64,000 nt of DNA from Neolewinella xylanilytica (GCF_002934605.1 NZ_PTJC01000005.1:558001-622000), one strand, 5' to 3'. Counted from the stretch's first letter, positions 50,732 through 60,132 are shown. Numbers and translations: made by a program. The notes: a model not told the origin generated them from the sequence alone.

Positions 50732-52859
50732 ATGAAATCAGGCTCCAGCCCTTGACGGTACTGAAGTGACGGTCCAGGTAGCTGCGGAGCAGGAGGTGTT
50801 CCTCGAGCCGGAGGTTGGGATCGCGTTGCAGGAGGTCCTTCGCCCGTTCCCGGGCAACGGCAAGAATGCGCCCGTCCTGCGCCAGGTCGGCGATGCGCAT
50901 TTGTAAAATCCCGCTCTGCTGGGTACCATCGATCATGCCGGGGCCGCGTAATTTCAGATCCGCTTCCGCGATTTTAAAGCCGTCGGTAGTTTCGACCATG
51001 GTGTTGATGCGCTGCCGGCTCTCCTTGCTGAGTTTGACGCTCGATAGCAGAATGCAATAACTTTCCGCGGCTCCCCGCCCGACCCGACCCCGAAGCTGGT
51101 GCAGCTGGCTGAGGCCGAAGCGCTCGGTATGCACTACGACCATGATCGTGGCGTTGGGAACGTTCACGCCGACTTCGATGACCGTCGTGGCCATCATGAT
51201 CTGAGTTTCCCCGTTTTTAAAACGGGCCATCTCGTAGTCTTTGTCTTCCGGCTTCATCTTACCGTGTACCACGCTGATCTGGTACGCCGGCCGGGGGAAC
51301 TTATGCAACATCTCGTCGTAAGCTTCTTCCAAGGCCAGCAGGTCGAGTTTTTCGTTTTCCTCGATTAGCGGATAGACGATATAAGCCTGCCTACCCTTGT
51401 CGATTTCCTCCCGGATCCGGCCGAATACCCGTTCCCGGCGATGTTCCGTAAAGTGAACGGTCTTGATCGGGGTGCGGCCCGGAGGGAGCTCGTCGATAAT
51501 GCTGACGTCCAAGTCGCCGTAGGCCGTCATGGCGAGGGTCCGGGGTATTGGCGTGGCCGTCATGACCAACACGTGGGGGGGGTAGGGCAGGTTCTTCTTC
51601 CAGAGTTTGGCACGTTGCTTGACCCCGAAGCGATGCTGTTCGTCAATGATGGCCAGCCCGAGATTTTTGAATACGACCGGCGGTTCGATCAGGGCGTGGG
51701 TGCCAATGAGGATATCGATGCAGCCCTCAGCAAGCGCTTCCAGGATGGCGCGTCTGGCCCGGCCCTTCACGTTGCCGGAAAGGAAAGCAACGGTAAGGTC
51801 CATTCCCTCCAAATACGCGCGGATGGATTCGTAGTGCTGAAACGCGAGGATTTCCGTCGGAGCCATCATACAGGCCTGAAAACCGTTATCGAGGGCCATC
51901 AGCATCGTCATCAGGCCCACCATGGTTTTGCCCGAACCTACATCACCCTGTAACAGCCGGTTCATTTGAATCCCGCGCCCCAGGTCCTGCCGAATTTCCC
52001 GCAGCACCCGCTTTTGGGCGCCCGTGAGTTGGAACGGTAAATGGTCGTGGAAAAAGCGATTGAAGCGGTCGCCGATCTGATCGAAGGTGTAGCCCGCCAC
52101 TTTGGCTTCCCGGTTCACCTTTAACTGGATCAGCCGCATCTGTAGCAGGAATAGTTCCTCGAACTTGAGCCGTCGCCGCGCCGCGTCCAGCTCCGCCTGA
52201 CTGCCCGGCAGGTGAATGGTCCGGACCGCGGCCGAATGGCTGATCAGCCGCAGTTCCTGAACCAGATACGCCGGGAGCATCTCGGGAAGATCGGCTTCGG
52301 ACAACCGATCGAGGATCCCCCGGATCATTTTTCTTCGGCCGCGGGTATCTAATCCGCGTTTATTCAGTTTTTCGGTGCTGGCGTACACCGGCTCGAAGGT
52401 CGCGGCCGCTTCGGATTGCCCCGTGTTGGCGAGTTCCATTTCCGGGTGGGCGATACTCAGGCGACCGTTAAATTCCTGGACGGTACCGTAGCACACGTAT
52501 TCCTCACCAATTTTAAAGGTGCGGTCCAGGTAATTGACGCCGCGGAACCAGACGAGCTCCAGGGCCGCCCCGCTATCGTCGCGGAGTCGGCCGACCAGCC
52601 GTTTTTTGCGGTTTTCTCCCTTGACGACCAGGTTTACCAGTTTACCCTTTACCTGGACGTTCCCCTGGTCGGGCATGATGTCGATAATACGGTGAAACTG
52701 TGTCCGGTCGACGTACCGGAAGGGGTAGCTGTACAGCAGATCTCCCAGGGTGAAGATCATGAGTTCCTTGCCCAGCAATTCCGCCTTGGCCGGTCCGATA
52801 CCTGGCAAGTTGGCAATGCCCCGGTCGAGCAGCCCCGCCTTGGAAGCCGATGGAACCAT
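50730..52859 (-). CDS. recG: ATP-dependent DNA helicase RecG
   Basis: A 709-residue helicase that remodels stalled forks and Holliday junctions. The N-terminal wedge domain includes an OB-fold (VQVKGKLVNLVVKGENRKKR) after a helix-hairpin-helix-like opening (NLPGIGPAKAELLG). Superfamily 2 motifs follow: Walker A LLQGDVGSGKT (Lys near 311), DEQH at about 406-409, TATPIPRTL and a C-terminal helicase domain with QLRGRVGRG. Length and motif order match RecG. A possible promoter lies just upstream; rlmB is 57 nt upstream on the same strand. Confidence 0.97.
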   Translation of the reverse strand: MVPSASKAGLLDRGIANLPGIGPAKAELLGKELMIFTLGDLLYSYPFRYVDRTQFHRIIDIMPDQGNVQVKGKLVNLVVKGENRKKRLVGRLRDDSGAALELVWFRGVNYLDRTFKIGEEYVCYGTVQEFNGRLSIAHPEMELANTGQSEAAATFEPVYASTEKLNKRGLDTRGRRKMIRGILDRLSEADLPEMLPAYLVQELRLISHSAAVRTIHLPGSQAELDAARRRLKFEELFLLQMRLIQLKVNREAKVAGYTFDQIGDRFNRFFHDHLPFQLTGAQKRVLREIRQDLGRGIQMNRLLQGDVGSGKTMVGLMTMLMALDNGFQACMMAPTEILAFQHYESIRAYLEGMDLTVAFLSGNVKGRARRAILEALAEGCIDILIGTHALIEPPVVFKNLGLAIIDEQHRFGVKQRAKLWKKNLPYPPHVLVMTATPIPRTLAMTAYGDLDVSIIDELPPGRTPIKTVHFTEHRRERVFGRIREEIDKGRQAYIVYPLIEENEKLDLLALEEAYDEMLHKFPRPAYQISVVHGKMKPEDKDYEMARFKNGETQIMMATTVIEVGVNVPNATIMVVVHTERFGLSQLHQLRGRVGRGAAESYCILLSSVKLSKESRQRINTMVETTDGFKIAEADLKLRGPGMIDGTQQSGILQMRIADLAQDGRILAVARERAKDLLQRDPNLRLEEHLLLRSYLDRHFSTVKGWSLIS

Positions 52860-52883
52860 CCGTTCGTTTAAAACAATTTGGTG

Positions 52884-52915
52884 TAAATATACGACTCCCG
52901 CAACCGCTCGCCAAC
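52884..52915 (-). promoter_or_regulatory. Possible recG promoter
   Basis: GTTG, a 20-nt spacer and TATATTTA on the minus strand (one mismatch to TAnnTTTG), ending 24 nt before the recG ATG. Confidence 0.3.
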
Positions 52916-52916
52916 C

Positions 52917-53657
52917 CTAACCAAGCAATCGTGCCTTCATGGCTTCGAAGAGCAGGATACCGGCCGCCACCGAGACGTTGAAGCTGTTCAGCGTACCTGC
53001 CTGCGGAATGCGGAAGGTCTGGTCGGCAGCTTTGGCTACTCCCTGGCTGATCCCTTCATCTTCGGACCCCATAACGATGCATAGCGGTCCCGTGAGCGAT
53101 ATGTCCTCCAGGTAGGATTCCGCGGCCAGGTCGCTGGCAATCACCTTAACGCCACTCATCCGGAGGAATTCCACCGTATTGACCAGGCTCTTTTCCCGGC
53201 AAACCGGCAAGCGGCTGAGGGCGCCGGCGCTGCTCTTTACCGCGTCGGCGGTCAGTCCTGCACTGTTTTTTTGGGGGATGATGAGGGTGTGGGCGCCACA
53301 AACCTCCGCGCTACGGGCGATCGCCCCGAGGTTACGCACGTCGGTCACGCCGTCCAGTAATATGAGCAACGGGGTTTCGCCGCCCTCGTAGATCAACGGC
53401 AGCAGGTCCTCCACCTTCTGGTAGGCGGCCGCGGCGATTTGCGCTACTACGCCCTGATGGTTGCCCCGGACCATCCGTTGCAGTTTTGCCTGGGGTACGA
53501 TCGTCATCGGCACGTCGTGCAGCTTACAGGCCTGGCGCAGTTCCTTTTCGAATTCGCCCCGCGTTCCCTGCTGCAGATAGATCTTGTCTACGGGTTGGCC
53601 GGCGGCCAGCGCCTCCAGCACCGGATGGCGTCCGTAAATGACGTCGCTTTGTTTCAT
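52917..53657 (-). CDS. rlmB: TrmH-family 23S rRNA (guanosine-2'-O-)-methyltransferase RlmB
   Basis: A 246-residue SPOUT methyltransferase. The N-terminal substrate-binding domain opens with IYGRHPVLEAL and holds GNHQGVVA. The C-terminal SPOUT domain has the three motifs DGVTDVRNLGAIARSAEV, IVMGSEDEGIS and IPQAGTLNSFNVSVAAGI, which form the trefoil-knot S-adenosylmethionine site. It methylates a 23S rRNA guanosine (G2251 in E. coli). The ATG start is clear. It is probably co-transcribed with the upstream CotH-like gene or stands alone; 25 nt separate them. Confidence 0.93.
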   Translation of the reverse strand: MKQSDVIYGRHPVLEALAAGQPVDKIYLQQGTRGEFEKELRQACKLHDVPMTIVPQAKLQRMVRGNHQGVVAQIAAAAYQKVEDLLPLIYEGGETPLLILLDGVTDVRNLGAIARSAEVCGAHTLIIPQKNSAGLTADAVKSSAGALSRLPVCREKSLVNTVEFLRMSGVKVIASDLAAESYLEDISLTGPLCIVMGSEDEGISQGVAKAADQTFRIPQAGTLNSFNVSVAAGILLFEAMKARLLG

Positions 53658-53682
53658 CCCGCAAGATAGGGACCGCCCGCGT

Positions 53683-55983
53683 TCAAGCTTCGCCGTGCAG
53701 GGTGCGCACTACGCCGACTACCAGGAGAACGGCCAGTCCGATTCCTATCCGGACCCAAAAACGCTGGCTGGACATGATGATGGTCTGCAAGTGACCCGGA
53801 TTGGCCCGGCCGGGGGTACCGTTGCCGGCTTCCTGCACCCAATTGCGGTGGCGGGTATTGTCCAGTCCGGGGAGGGCAAGCGCGTAGGTGAAGGAAGAAT
53901 CGGCCGTTTCCACCAGGCGGTAGGATAGGGCATTCACGTAAGCACCGTCGGCAGCGTACAGGCCGACCCGGTCTTCGGATTTATTCAGGCCAAAGGGTAA
54001 TTCTCCGACGTAATCCCGAACCTCGGGGTGGGCCCGGGCAAACTTTCGCCGGTCCTTACAGACTACCAGGTAATTGCCCGGTGCTACGACCGCCTTTGGA
54101 AGGACGAAGCGTTTACCGCTACCGTCGACCAGGAACCAGCCCGTAAGGTCAATGGACTGCTCGCCCCGGTTGTACAACTCGAGCCAATCGTCGGCCCCGC
54201 TGCTTTTCGCACAAATCTCGTTGATGACGAGCTGATCGGCGGCGGGGTGGCGCGCCGCCTCGAAGGTGGCCGTCAGGCGGTAGGGCCGGTTTTCCGTCAG
54301 GTCCAGCGTCAGGCTATCTCCCTCCGCTCCGGACTCCTCCCAGCCGGTGAACCGAAAACCGGGCTCGGGAACGGCCCGGACCGTAAGGGGGAAATTAGCG
54401 AAGTAACTGCCTTTCAGTCCGTCCGTTCCCACCTGCATATTCTCGTTCAGCACCACGAAACCTCCGAGGGAAGCGGAAAGGGAAACGGTACGATCTTCTC
54501 CGCCGTTGAAGTACTCGCGATACTGCTCGCGAAGGTGCTGCGGGCGGTACAACGCAAAGCGGCGTAGCTGGTCGATGTGATACGTCCAGGTCTGTGGTCG
54601 GAGATCCCAGCGGGCCAGCTGGCGGGGCATCTCGTTCCCGATCGCCGATACGGTACTTTCGATTCTTTCCGTCACGGCCTCGGTGCTGAAGTCGGTGTGG
54701 AGATAGTCCAGGCTACGATTGACGAAGTGGCGGCGATACCCCTCGTTGGCGAGTAGCTTTCGGTGAAACAGGGTACTCCAGGGTGGATTGGGCCAGGCGG
54801 GACCGTCGTCCGCGGTGTATAATTTCAGGGTGTTGTTCAGCCATCCGTCGGATTGGTGGAGGCCGAAACCCTGGTCTACGTCGTAGAGGATCCAGCGAAA
54901 CCGTTCGTTCGGACCGTCGGGGCGCCAGTAACGGATATTCCCGCCGGCGTCGTGATTGTCGAAGTAGGTCTGGGCGATCTGTAATTGTTGGAAATTATCG
55001 ATGTCCATCATTTCGCCGAGCCGGGCGTACGCGGCGGGATCGCGCAGGTCGGCTGTCCGGATGAAGGACCGTAATGCACCGTATTCGTTACCGCGACCAT
55101 GTTTAACGGATTCCTCGTGCTCCAAAAGGCTGAGGGAGTCTTTGTCCACGCCGGGGTGGTGATCTTCGAGGAAACGCGGATTGATCTTTTCCCGGAGGTG
55201 GTAGATCCCCCAATACTGGCCGTTAATGTACACCTGGGCGGGCCGGGCGTCCTGTACGTCCAGCGTCCAGCTCCGGTCGCGAAGCAGGCCCGTCAGCAGG
55301 GCATCACGAAGAAAGCTTCTTCCCCAGTCGGACCCGCCGTTGCGTAGCACGACAAACCGAAAATCCTGTTCGCCGTCGGCTCCGAAAAGGGGGTAATCGA
55401 TCCGCTTGTTGCCGTAGGATTCCCTTCCGGAAAGGGAGAAAGATTTCTGGGGGTGACTCCGGCTGGCGCCGCCAAACATCCGAAAACCCATAATTCCGGC
55501 GTGGACCCGTGTTCCGTCGGATTCGAAGATGTCGATTTGGGCCGGGTGCTCCCGGTGGGTATTCCAATTCGGGTCGTCGGGGTCGTCACCTTCCACGAAC
55601 CACCCGTTGCGGCGGTGGAAGAGTCGCCCTGGATCGATGCCCAAAGAGACGGTGAGCAGCTCGCTGTCCGGCTCGTCGATCAGGTAGGTTCCGCCGGCCG
55701 TCGCTATTGCTTCCCCGTTTTCAAAGCGAACCGCCCGGATCACCGCCGAACGGTCCAGTTTTATCGTCGTGCCCCGGTACCGGGAGGATCGTTGAGTGGG
55801 TCGCGAACCGTCGGTAGTGAAGTGGATGGCTCCCGCGCTTCCGGCGCCCAAAGAAACCTCCACCGCCGCGGCGTAAAAACCCGGGTCAGGGGAAAGCCGC
55901 AACGCCTCCTGAGCCGAACCAACCGCTAGGCGGAGGGCGCAGAACAAAATTAGAATCGTGCGAAGCGGAAGCAAGCCGGTCAA
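53683..55983 (-). CDS. CotH-kinase-like surface protein with lamin-tail domain
   Basis: A 766-residue predicted surface protein. After a signal peptide (LRTILILFCALRLAVGSAQ) comes a chitobiase/beta-hexosaminidase C-terminal-like domain (IHFTTDGSRPT). A CotH-kinase-like region follows (RMFGGASRSHPQKSFSL, LRNGGSDWGRSFLRDAL, VYINGQYWGIYHLREK, WILYDVDQGFG). After a Bacteroidota-type repeat domain (GFRFTGWEE) is a lamin-tail domain (LVINEICAKSSGADDWLELYN). It ends in a single hydrophobic helix and a short basic tail, so it is probably membrane-anchored rather than T9SS-secreted. The start is a TTG at 55983; no ATG is available. CotH proteins can act as protein kinases, but the activity here is untested. 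Confidence 0.85.
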   Translation of the reverse strand: MTGLLPLRTILILFCALRLAVGSAQEALRLSPDPGFYAAAVEVSLGAGSAGAIHFTTDGSRPTQRSSRYRGTTIKLDRSAVIRAVRFENGEAIATAGGTYLIDEPDSELLTVSLGIDPGRLFHRRNGWFVEGDDPDDPNWNTHREHPAQIDIFESDGTRVHAGIMGFRMFGGASRSHPQKSFSLSGRESYGNKRIDYPLFGADGEQDFRFVVLRNGGSDWGRSFLRDALLTGLLRDRSWTLDVQDARPAQVYINGQYWGIYHLREKINPRFLEDHHPGVDKDSLSLLEHEESVKHGRGNEYGALRSFIRTADLRDPAAYARLGEMMDIDNFQQLQIAQTYFDNHDAGGNIRYWRPDGPNERFRWILYDVDQGFGLHQSDGWLNNTLKLYTADDGPAWPNPPWSTLFHRKLLANEGYRRHFVNRSLDYLHTDFSTEAVTERIESTVSAIGNEMPRQLARWDLRPQTWTYHIDQLRRFALYRPQHLREQYREYFNGGEDRTVSLSASLGGFVVLNENMQVGTDGLKGSYFANFPLTVRAVPEPGFRFTGWEESGAEGDSLTLDLTENRPYRLTATFEAARHPAADQLVINEICAKSSGADDWLELYNRGEQSIDLTGWFLVDGSGKRFVLPKAVVAPGNYLVVCKDRRKFARAHPEVRDYVGELPFGLNKSEDRVGLYAADGAYVNALSYRLVETADSSFTYALALPGLDNTRHRNWVQEAGNGTPGRANPGHLQTIIMSSQRFWVRIGIGLAVLLVVGVVRTLHGEA

Positions 55984-56046
55984 GAATTGGTTACTTTGTG
56001 CACCCGTATCGGAACCGGGAACGGGATTAATTTATCAAACTTTCCA

Positions 56047-56931
56047 ATGGACTTCAGCCTGCAAAACGACCAGCTCCGCATAAAGATACAATCGACCGGC
56101 GCGGAGCTGAAAAGCCTGGTCCATCTGGGCACCGGCCGCGAATACATGTGGTCGGGCGACCCGGAGGTGTGGCCCAGTTACGCACCCGTCCTGTTTCCGA
56201 TCATCGGGAAGCTGAAGGACGAAAAAACCGAAATAAACGGTACGACCTACCACATTCCGAAGCACGGCATCGTGCGGGGTAGCGAGAAGCTGGAATTCTT
56301 CTCCAAGTTAGAAGACCGCATCGTCTTTCGTCTCTGCAGCGACGACGACACCCTGGCCCAGTATCCCTATCCCTTTGACTTCCGTATCACCTTCCGTCTC
56401 CGCAACGAGCATCTGATCATTTACCACGAGGTGATGAACACGGGCGACGAGCCGATGCTGTTTCACCTCGGCGGTCACCCTGCCTTCCGGGTTCCCTTTT
56501 TCGAGGGAGACCGGTACGAGGATTACGTTCTCCGCTTCGAGCACGCCGAAGATAGCCGCAGCTACGAGGTCACCGAGCAGGGAACGATCGGTGCGGGAAC
56601 CCGCGGCGTGCCCTGGACGGAAGGGGGCACCGTACTGCCCCTGACCCACGACCTTTTCGAGGAGGATGCCCTGGTATTCAAAGATCTCAAATCCCGAAGC
56701 GTAATCCTGGAAAGCCGCCACAAGGGTCCGGTGCTTAAACTGGACTACGCCGGCTGGACCCACCTCGGCATCTGGGCGAAGCCCCATGGTGATTTCGTGT
56801 GTATCGAACCGTGGATCGGCTTGGCGGACGCGGCGGAGGGGAGCGGAAAATTCGCCGACAAGGAAGGGATCATCAAGTTGGGCCCCAACGAGACCTACGA
56901 AATGAGCTACGACATTAAAATCCTCGCCTGA
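56047..56931 (+). CDS. Aldose 1-epimerase family protein
   Basis: A 294-residue galactose-mutarotase-like enzyme. The N-terminal beta-sandwich begins LRIKIQSTGAELKSLV. Catalytic-site motifs are HLGGHPAFRVP (His) and CIEPW near the C-terminus (Glu). It interconverts sugar anomers; this subfamily (LacX-like) has less defined substrates. The ATG at 56047 begins the conserved fold. It is divergent from the CotH-like gene and convergent with DUF4350, whose end lies 5 nt from its stop. TTACTTTG at 55991-55998 is a one-mismatch -7 candidate. Confidence 0.85.
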   Translation: MDFSLQNDQLRIKIQSTGAELKSLVHLGTGREYMWSGDPEVWPSYAPVLFPIIGKLKDEKTEINGTTYHIPKHGIVRGSEKLEFFSKLEDRIVFRLCSDDDTLAQYPYPFDFRITFRLRNEHLIIYHEVMNTGDEPMLFHLGGHPAFRVPFFEGDRYEDYVLRFEHAEDSRSYEVTEQGTIGAGTRGVPWTEGGTVLPLTHDLFEEDALVFKDLKSRSVILESRHKGPVLKLDYAGWTHLGIWAKPHGDFVCIEPWIGLADAAEGSGKFADKEGIIKLGPNETYEMSYDIKILA

Positions 56932-56936
56932 CGCCT

Positions 56937-58187
56937 TCATATCCGGTAGAGCGGCTCGATGGCGCGGTAAAACCGTAACAGGTCACCTTCCCCGAGCGGC
57001 CGGCCGGCCGCCACCAACCGGATCTGGGACAAGGCTCGCTCCGTTACCTCGGCCGATAATTCGATTCGCTCGATCAATTCGGCGGGCGGGGGATTGCCCT
57101 CCGACCACCGAAGGCCGAAACGGGCGTTGAGGTGAAAGCGCAGGCTGGCCAGCTCCCGTTGTGCCAGGGCGGAATGGTTGCCCTTTTCGTGGACCAGCCG
57201 GCTAATGGTATCGATAAAGCGGCGGCTGGAATTTTCCTTCGCCGCCTGGATGGGTATCACGCGTTGGCGGCGCTTGCCGCGGAAGATGACGTAAAGCAAT
57301 ACCCCGACCAGCAGGGTGTACCAGGCGAAGGCCAACTCCCGGTGTTCCTGGATGTACCGCAAGGTTTCGTTACCGGTTAGCAGGTTCCGACCGCCGGTGT
57401 AATCCCGGGGAATTTCCCGATTGGCGGCCGCGGAACGGCGGTAGCGGCGGTCGAACTCGTCCCAAACTACGGGCCCGTCCCCGATCACTTCCAGCACGGC
57501 TTCCGGATAGCGGTACTGGCTGGAATCCAGCACGAACCAGTTGGTGAAGAACAGCGGATTGGAGTGGAGGTAGAAATCGCCCGTGCCCCAGCCGATGCGC
57601 ACGAAATTGATCCCGGCGGTATCGATGCCTCCGAGTACCTGGTTGTCCAGCGCGGGGTCACACAATAGGCCGTCGTCCATGATCCGCAGGCCGACATACT
57701 CCGTGCGCCAGAACCGGGTATTGACCAGCTCGAAACTGTCTCCGCTGGGGTATCGAAAGGCGGTTACGGTGTCGAGGTACACCTCGGTAAAGTCGGTCGA
57801 CGGCCCGTAATCCTCGTTTTCCGGGCAGTAGTCTCCGAACAGCTGGGTCGCGAGGCCCTCCGGCAACGTATTGGCCGCGATAAAGGCGGTATTGCCACGG
57901 GCCACGTACGCTAACAACCGCTCGACCGTCGCGTCCGAGTAGTAGGGGTAGTCGCCGATGTACAGATACGTACTCGACGACAGGGTATCGAGCCGGTGGA
58001 GGTCGGCGGTGTCCCGTAGTACGGATAAGCCCCCCGGCCGGGCGGCCAGCAATTCACGCAGGGCCAGGAGGTCGAAGGGCTGCTTACCCTCCAGGTCGTA
58101 ATTCTCGTCCCAATTCGTGAAGGAGCATCCGAGGAAGGTGGACAGCAACACACCCGCCAGTCCATAGTAGAGTACGGTCCGCCTCAT
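56937..58187 (-). CDS. DUF4350 domain lipoprotein
   Basis: A 416-residue protein beginning with a lipoprotein-like signal (GLAGVLLSTFLGC). The DUF4350 region follows (TYLYIGDYPYYSDATVERLLAYVARGNTAFI), resembling a ThuA/glutamine-amidotransferase-like fold without a catalytic Cys. A transmembrane helix near residues 290-305 (AFAWYTLLVGVLLYVIF) precedes a helical cytoplasmic tail. It overlaps the upstream DUF4129 gene by 4 nt (ATGA). In Bacteroidota, DUF4350 usually sits with DUF4129, MoxR ATPase and DUF58 genes; no MoxR or DUF58 gene is present in this window. Function unknown. Confidence 0.82.
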   Translation of the reverse strand: MRRTVLYYGLAGVLLSTFLGCSFTNWDENYDLEGKQPFDLLALRELLAARPGGLSVLRDTADLHRLDTLSSSTYLYIGDYPYYSDATVERLLAYVARGNTAFIAANTLPEGLATQLFGDYCPENEDYGPSTDFTEVYLDTVTAFRYPSGDSFELVNTRFWRTEYVGLRIMDDGLLCDPALDNQVLGGIDTAGINFVRIGWGTGDFYLHSNPLFFTNWFVLDSSQYRYPEAVLEVIGDGPVVWDEFDRRYRRSAAANREIPRDYTGGRNLLTGNETLRYIQEHRELAFAWYTLLVGVLLYVIFRGKRRQRVIPIQAAKENSSRRFIDTISRLVHEKGNHSALAQRELASLRFHLNARFGLRWSEGNPPPAELIERIELSAEVTERALSQIRLVAAGRPLGEGDLLRFYRAIEPLYRI

Positions 58188-58864
58188 ACGGCAGGCGTTG
58201 GAGGTGGGGCGGGCAGCCCGTCGGCGAGCCCGTGAAAGCGGGATCGAACCGAGCGGTAAGTGAGGGCGTCGAGGGGATACTGCCCGTACCAGTAGCGCTC
58301 GTAATCCCGCGTAAGGTGACCGAAATCCTGCCGGATCGAATGGCCCTGCAGCTGATGCAGGTAGTCGCGGTTGCCCAGGTCTTTCCGGTAGCGGATGAGG
58401 GCCGCCGCGTTTAGTTGCTGAAGGGTGTTGAGGTAAAGCAGGCGAACGGCTAGGCTGTATTCACCGGCTGACTCGGCCCGCGAAAGTAGGTTGGCATCCA
58501 CCCCGTTCCTGACCATTTCTTCCTCTGCGAGCGCTTCGGTACCGATGCTAATCTCTTCTGGTGCGGGCGAGGGAGATCGTCCCCGGCGGGCACTCCGGTA
58601 GATGAGGTAGCCGAGCAAACCCAATCCCCCCGCCAGGGCACAACCGATGGCGACGATAGCGGGCCGGCGCAGGGCGGAAAGGTCCGGATAACTGACCGGT
58701 GCTTCGGGGCGAACGGGTGGCGCTACCCCTTCCGGGGCTTGGAAAACGATCTCGCGACGCAGTTCCTCAAGGCGTTGCTCGGGGAAGAAGCCGTCGTCTT
58801 GCGCGAAGGCGGTCGCTGACAAGCAAACAAGGACAAGCAGGAAAAGCGCTAGGGTACGGGTCAT
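58184..58864 (-). CDS. DUF4129 domain membrane protein
   Basis: A 226-residue protein with a cleavable signal peptide (LALFLLVLVCLSATAFA), a single transmembrane helix (PAIVAIGCALAGGLGLLGYLIY) and a C-terminal cytoplasmic DUF4129 domain (AVRLLYLNTLQQLNAAALI...YRKDLGNRDYL...YERYWYGQYPL). Such proteins are often linked with MoxR/DUF58 systems. It is the first gene of a two-gene operon with DUF4350. A TATCTTTG promoter element lies only 10 nt upstream of the ATG, so the leader is very short. Confidence 0.82.
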   Translation of the reverse strand: MTRTLALFLLVLVCLSATAFAQDDGFFPEQRLEELRREIVFQAPEGVAPPVRPEAPVSYPDLSALRRPAIVAIGCALAGGLGLLGYLIYRSARRGRSPSPAPEEISIGTEALAEEEMVRNGVDANLLSRAESAGEYSLAVRLLYLNTLQQLNAAALIRYRKDLGNRDYLHQLQGHSIRQDFGHLTRDYERYWYGQYPLDALTYRSVRSRFHGLADGLPAPPPTPAV

Positions 58865-58874
58865 CAGTGGAGTA

Positions 58875-58882
58875 CAAAGATA
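58875..58882 (-). promoter_or_regulatory. -7 promoter element for DUF4129-DUF4350
   Basis: TATCTTTG on the minus strand matches TAnnTTTG perfectly and lies 10 nt from the ATG. No -33 element is evident. A nearly leaderless transcript is predicted. Confidence 0.45.
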
Positions 58883-59013
58883 CGCAGATCGGCAGGTCGC
58901 GGGCGCGGGCGGGTACGGTCCGGTTTGGAGCTAAGAGACAATATTTCGCTCATTTTCCTATTTTCCTCCTTTCAAAACCGTCGGAATTCAATCCGGCACA
59001 ACAAAAAACGCAC

Positions 59014-59346
59014 GTGAGTAAGTTCGATGAAAAAGTAGCCACCTACGAAGCTAGCCTGGAGAAAATCGACAAGGACGGGGACAAGCAGCTGCTGCGGAAA
59101 GTAACGCAGGGGCTGGGGCCATCCATCTACAACAGTGATGCAAACCGGGTCGCTTGTAGCGACAAAAAGGAACTTCAGCGGGTAGTGGACAACTTCTGCA
59201 AGAAGAAACTCGGCATGACGGACGAGGCCAAGGCAATGGACGCCGTTCAGGCCGTCTGCAAAAAATATACCGACCGCAGCAAGCACCGCGCGGTGTTTTA
59301 CTACCTGGTGGTAAAGGAACTCGGTATGGAAAGCCACTATGCTTAG
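59014..59346 (+). CDS. DUF2853 family protein
   Basis: A 110-residue soluble protein starting SKFDEKVATYEASLEK, typical of DUF2853. It includes YNSDANRVACSDKKELQRV and ends YYLVVKELGMESHYA. The protein is short, charged and helical; function is not known. The start is a GTG at 59014; upstream in-frame sequence lacks similarity. It ends before an intrinsic terminator at 59421. Confidence 0.85.
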   Translation: MSKFDEKVATYEASLEKIDKDGDKQLLRKVTQGLGPSIYNSDANRVACSDKKELQRVVDNFCKKKLGMTDEAKAMDAVQAVCKKYTDRSKHRAVFYYLVVKELGMESHYA

Positions 59347-59420
59347 GGATCGCGCAATTATAAGTGTGCCATCTGGGACGAAGTTATTTTGCGTGCTAGT
59401 GAGGCAAAAAACGTAGGCGA

Positions 59421-59444
59421 AGCCCCGCTTCGGCGAGGCTTTTT
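59421..59444 (+). terminator. Intrinsic terminator after the DUF2853 gene
   Basis: AGCCCCGC-TTCG-GCGAGGCT forms an 8-pair stem with one mismatch and a TTCG tetraloop, followed by TTTTT. Confidence 0.7.
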
Positions 59445-59505
59445 AACGAAGCTAGGGCGTAAAAGAACAAGTATCCAGGTGCATAACTTATTGTTGCGTG
59501 ATCCC

Positions 59506-60132
59506 TTAGTCTGCCCGGATGACCCGTCGACCGGTCAAGCCCTCGGCTATCACCCGGTAAACGAGATCGGCTACCGCTTCCGGTGCCAGAATACGGGCCG
59601 GCGGGGTTTCGTGCTTCCAGCTATCGGTCAGGGTAGCCCCCGGAGCGACCAGGGTGGTGCGTACCCCAGTTCCCTCGAGGTCCTGCGCCCAGCCTTCCCA
59701 CAGCCCGCGTAGCGCTTTTTTGGTAGCCGCGTAGGCTGTCATGTGTGGCATGGCGGCATCCGTCGCAGTAGACCCGATCACCACCAGGTGGCCGCGCTTC
59801 CGCTCTATCATGGGCGGCAGCAGGCGGCGTGCCAGGCGGTGGTTGGCCAAGACGTTGAGCTCCCACATGTCGGCGAATACATCGGAGGCTACGTCGATCA
59901 GCCGGCCCGGCGTGTACTGGCCGGCGTTAAGCACTACTACGTCGAAATGCCCCGTGACGGTATCGGAGCGCAGGTCGGCCACCCACGGCTCGATCAACGG
60001 CGCTTCCGCGGCCAGGTCGCGTAGTTGCTCCGCCGTGCGGGCTACGGCCGCTACCCGGTGTCCTTCCCGGGCGAAGCGTCGGGCACAGGCGCGGCCGATC
60101 CCCCGTGAAGCTCCGGTAACCAGGATGTGCAT
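59506..60132 (-). CDS. Short-chain dehydrogenase/reductase (SDR)
   Basis: A 208-residue classical SDR. The N-terminal cofactor motif is VTGASRGIGRA, followed by NAG (VVVLNAGQY), the catalytic Ser region VIGSTATD and the YAATKKAL Tyr/Lys pair. Its NAD(P)-dependent oxidoreductase activity is clear, but the substrate is unknown. The ATG at 60132 puts the cofactor motif at the usual position; a longer frame extends upstream without homology. It is divergent from gcdH. Confidence 0.88.
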   Translation of the reverse strand: MHILVTGASRGIGRACARRFAREGHRVAAVARTAEQLRDLAAEAPLIEPWVADLRSDTVTGHFDVVVLNAGQYTPGRLIDVASDVFADMWELNVLANHRLARRLLPPMIERKRGHLVVIGSTATDAAMPHMTAYAATKKALRGLWEGWAQDLEGTGVRTTLVAPGATLTDSWKHETPPARILAPEAVADLVYRVIAEGLTGRRVIRAD

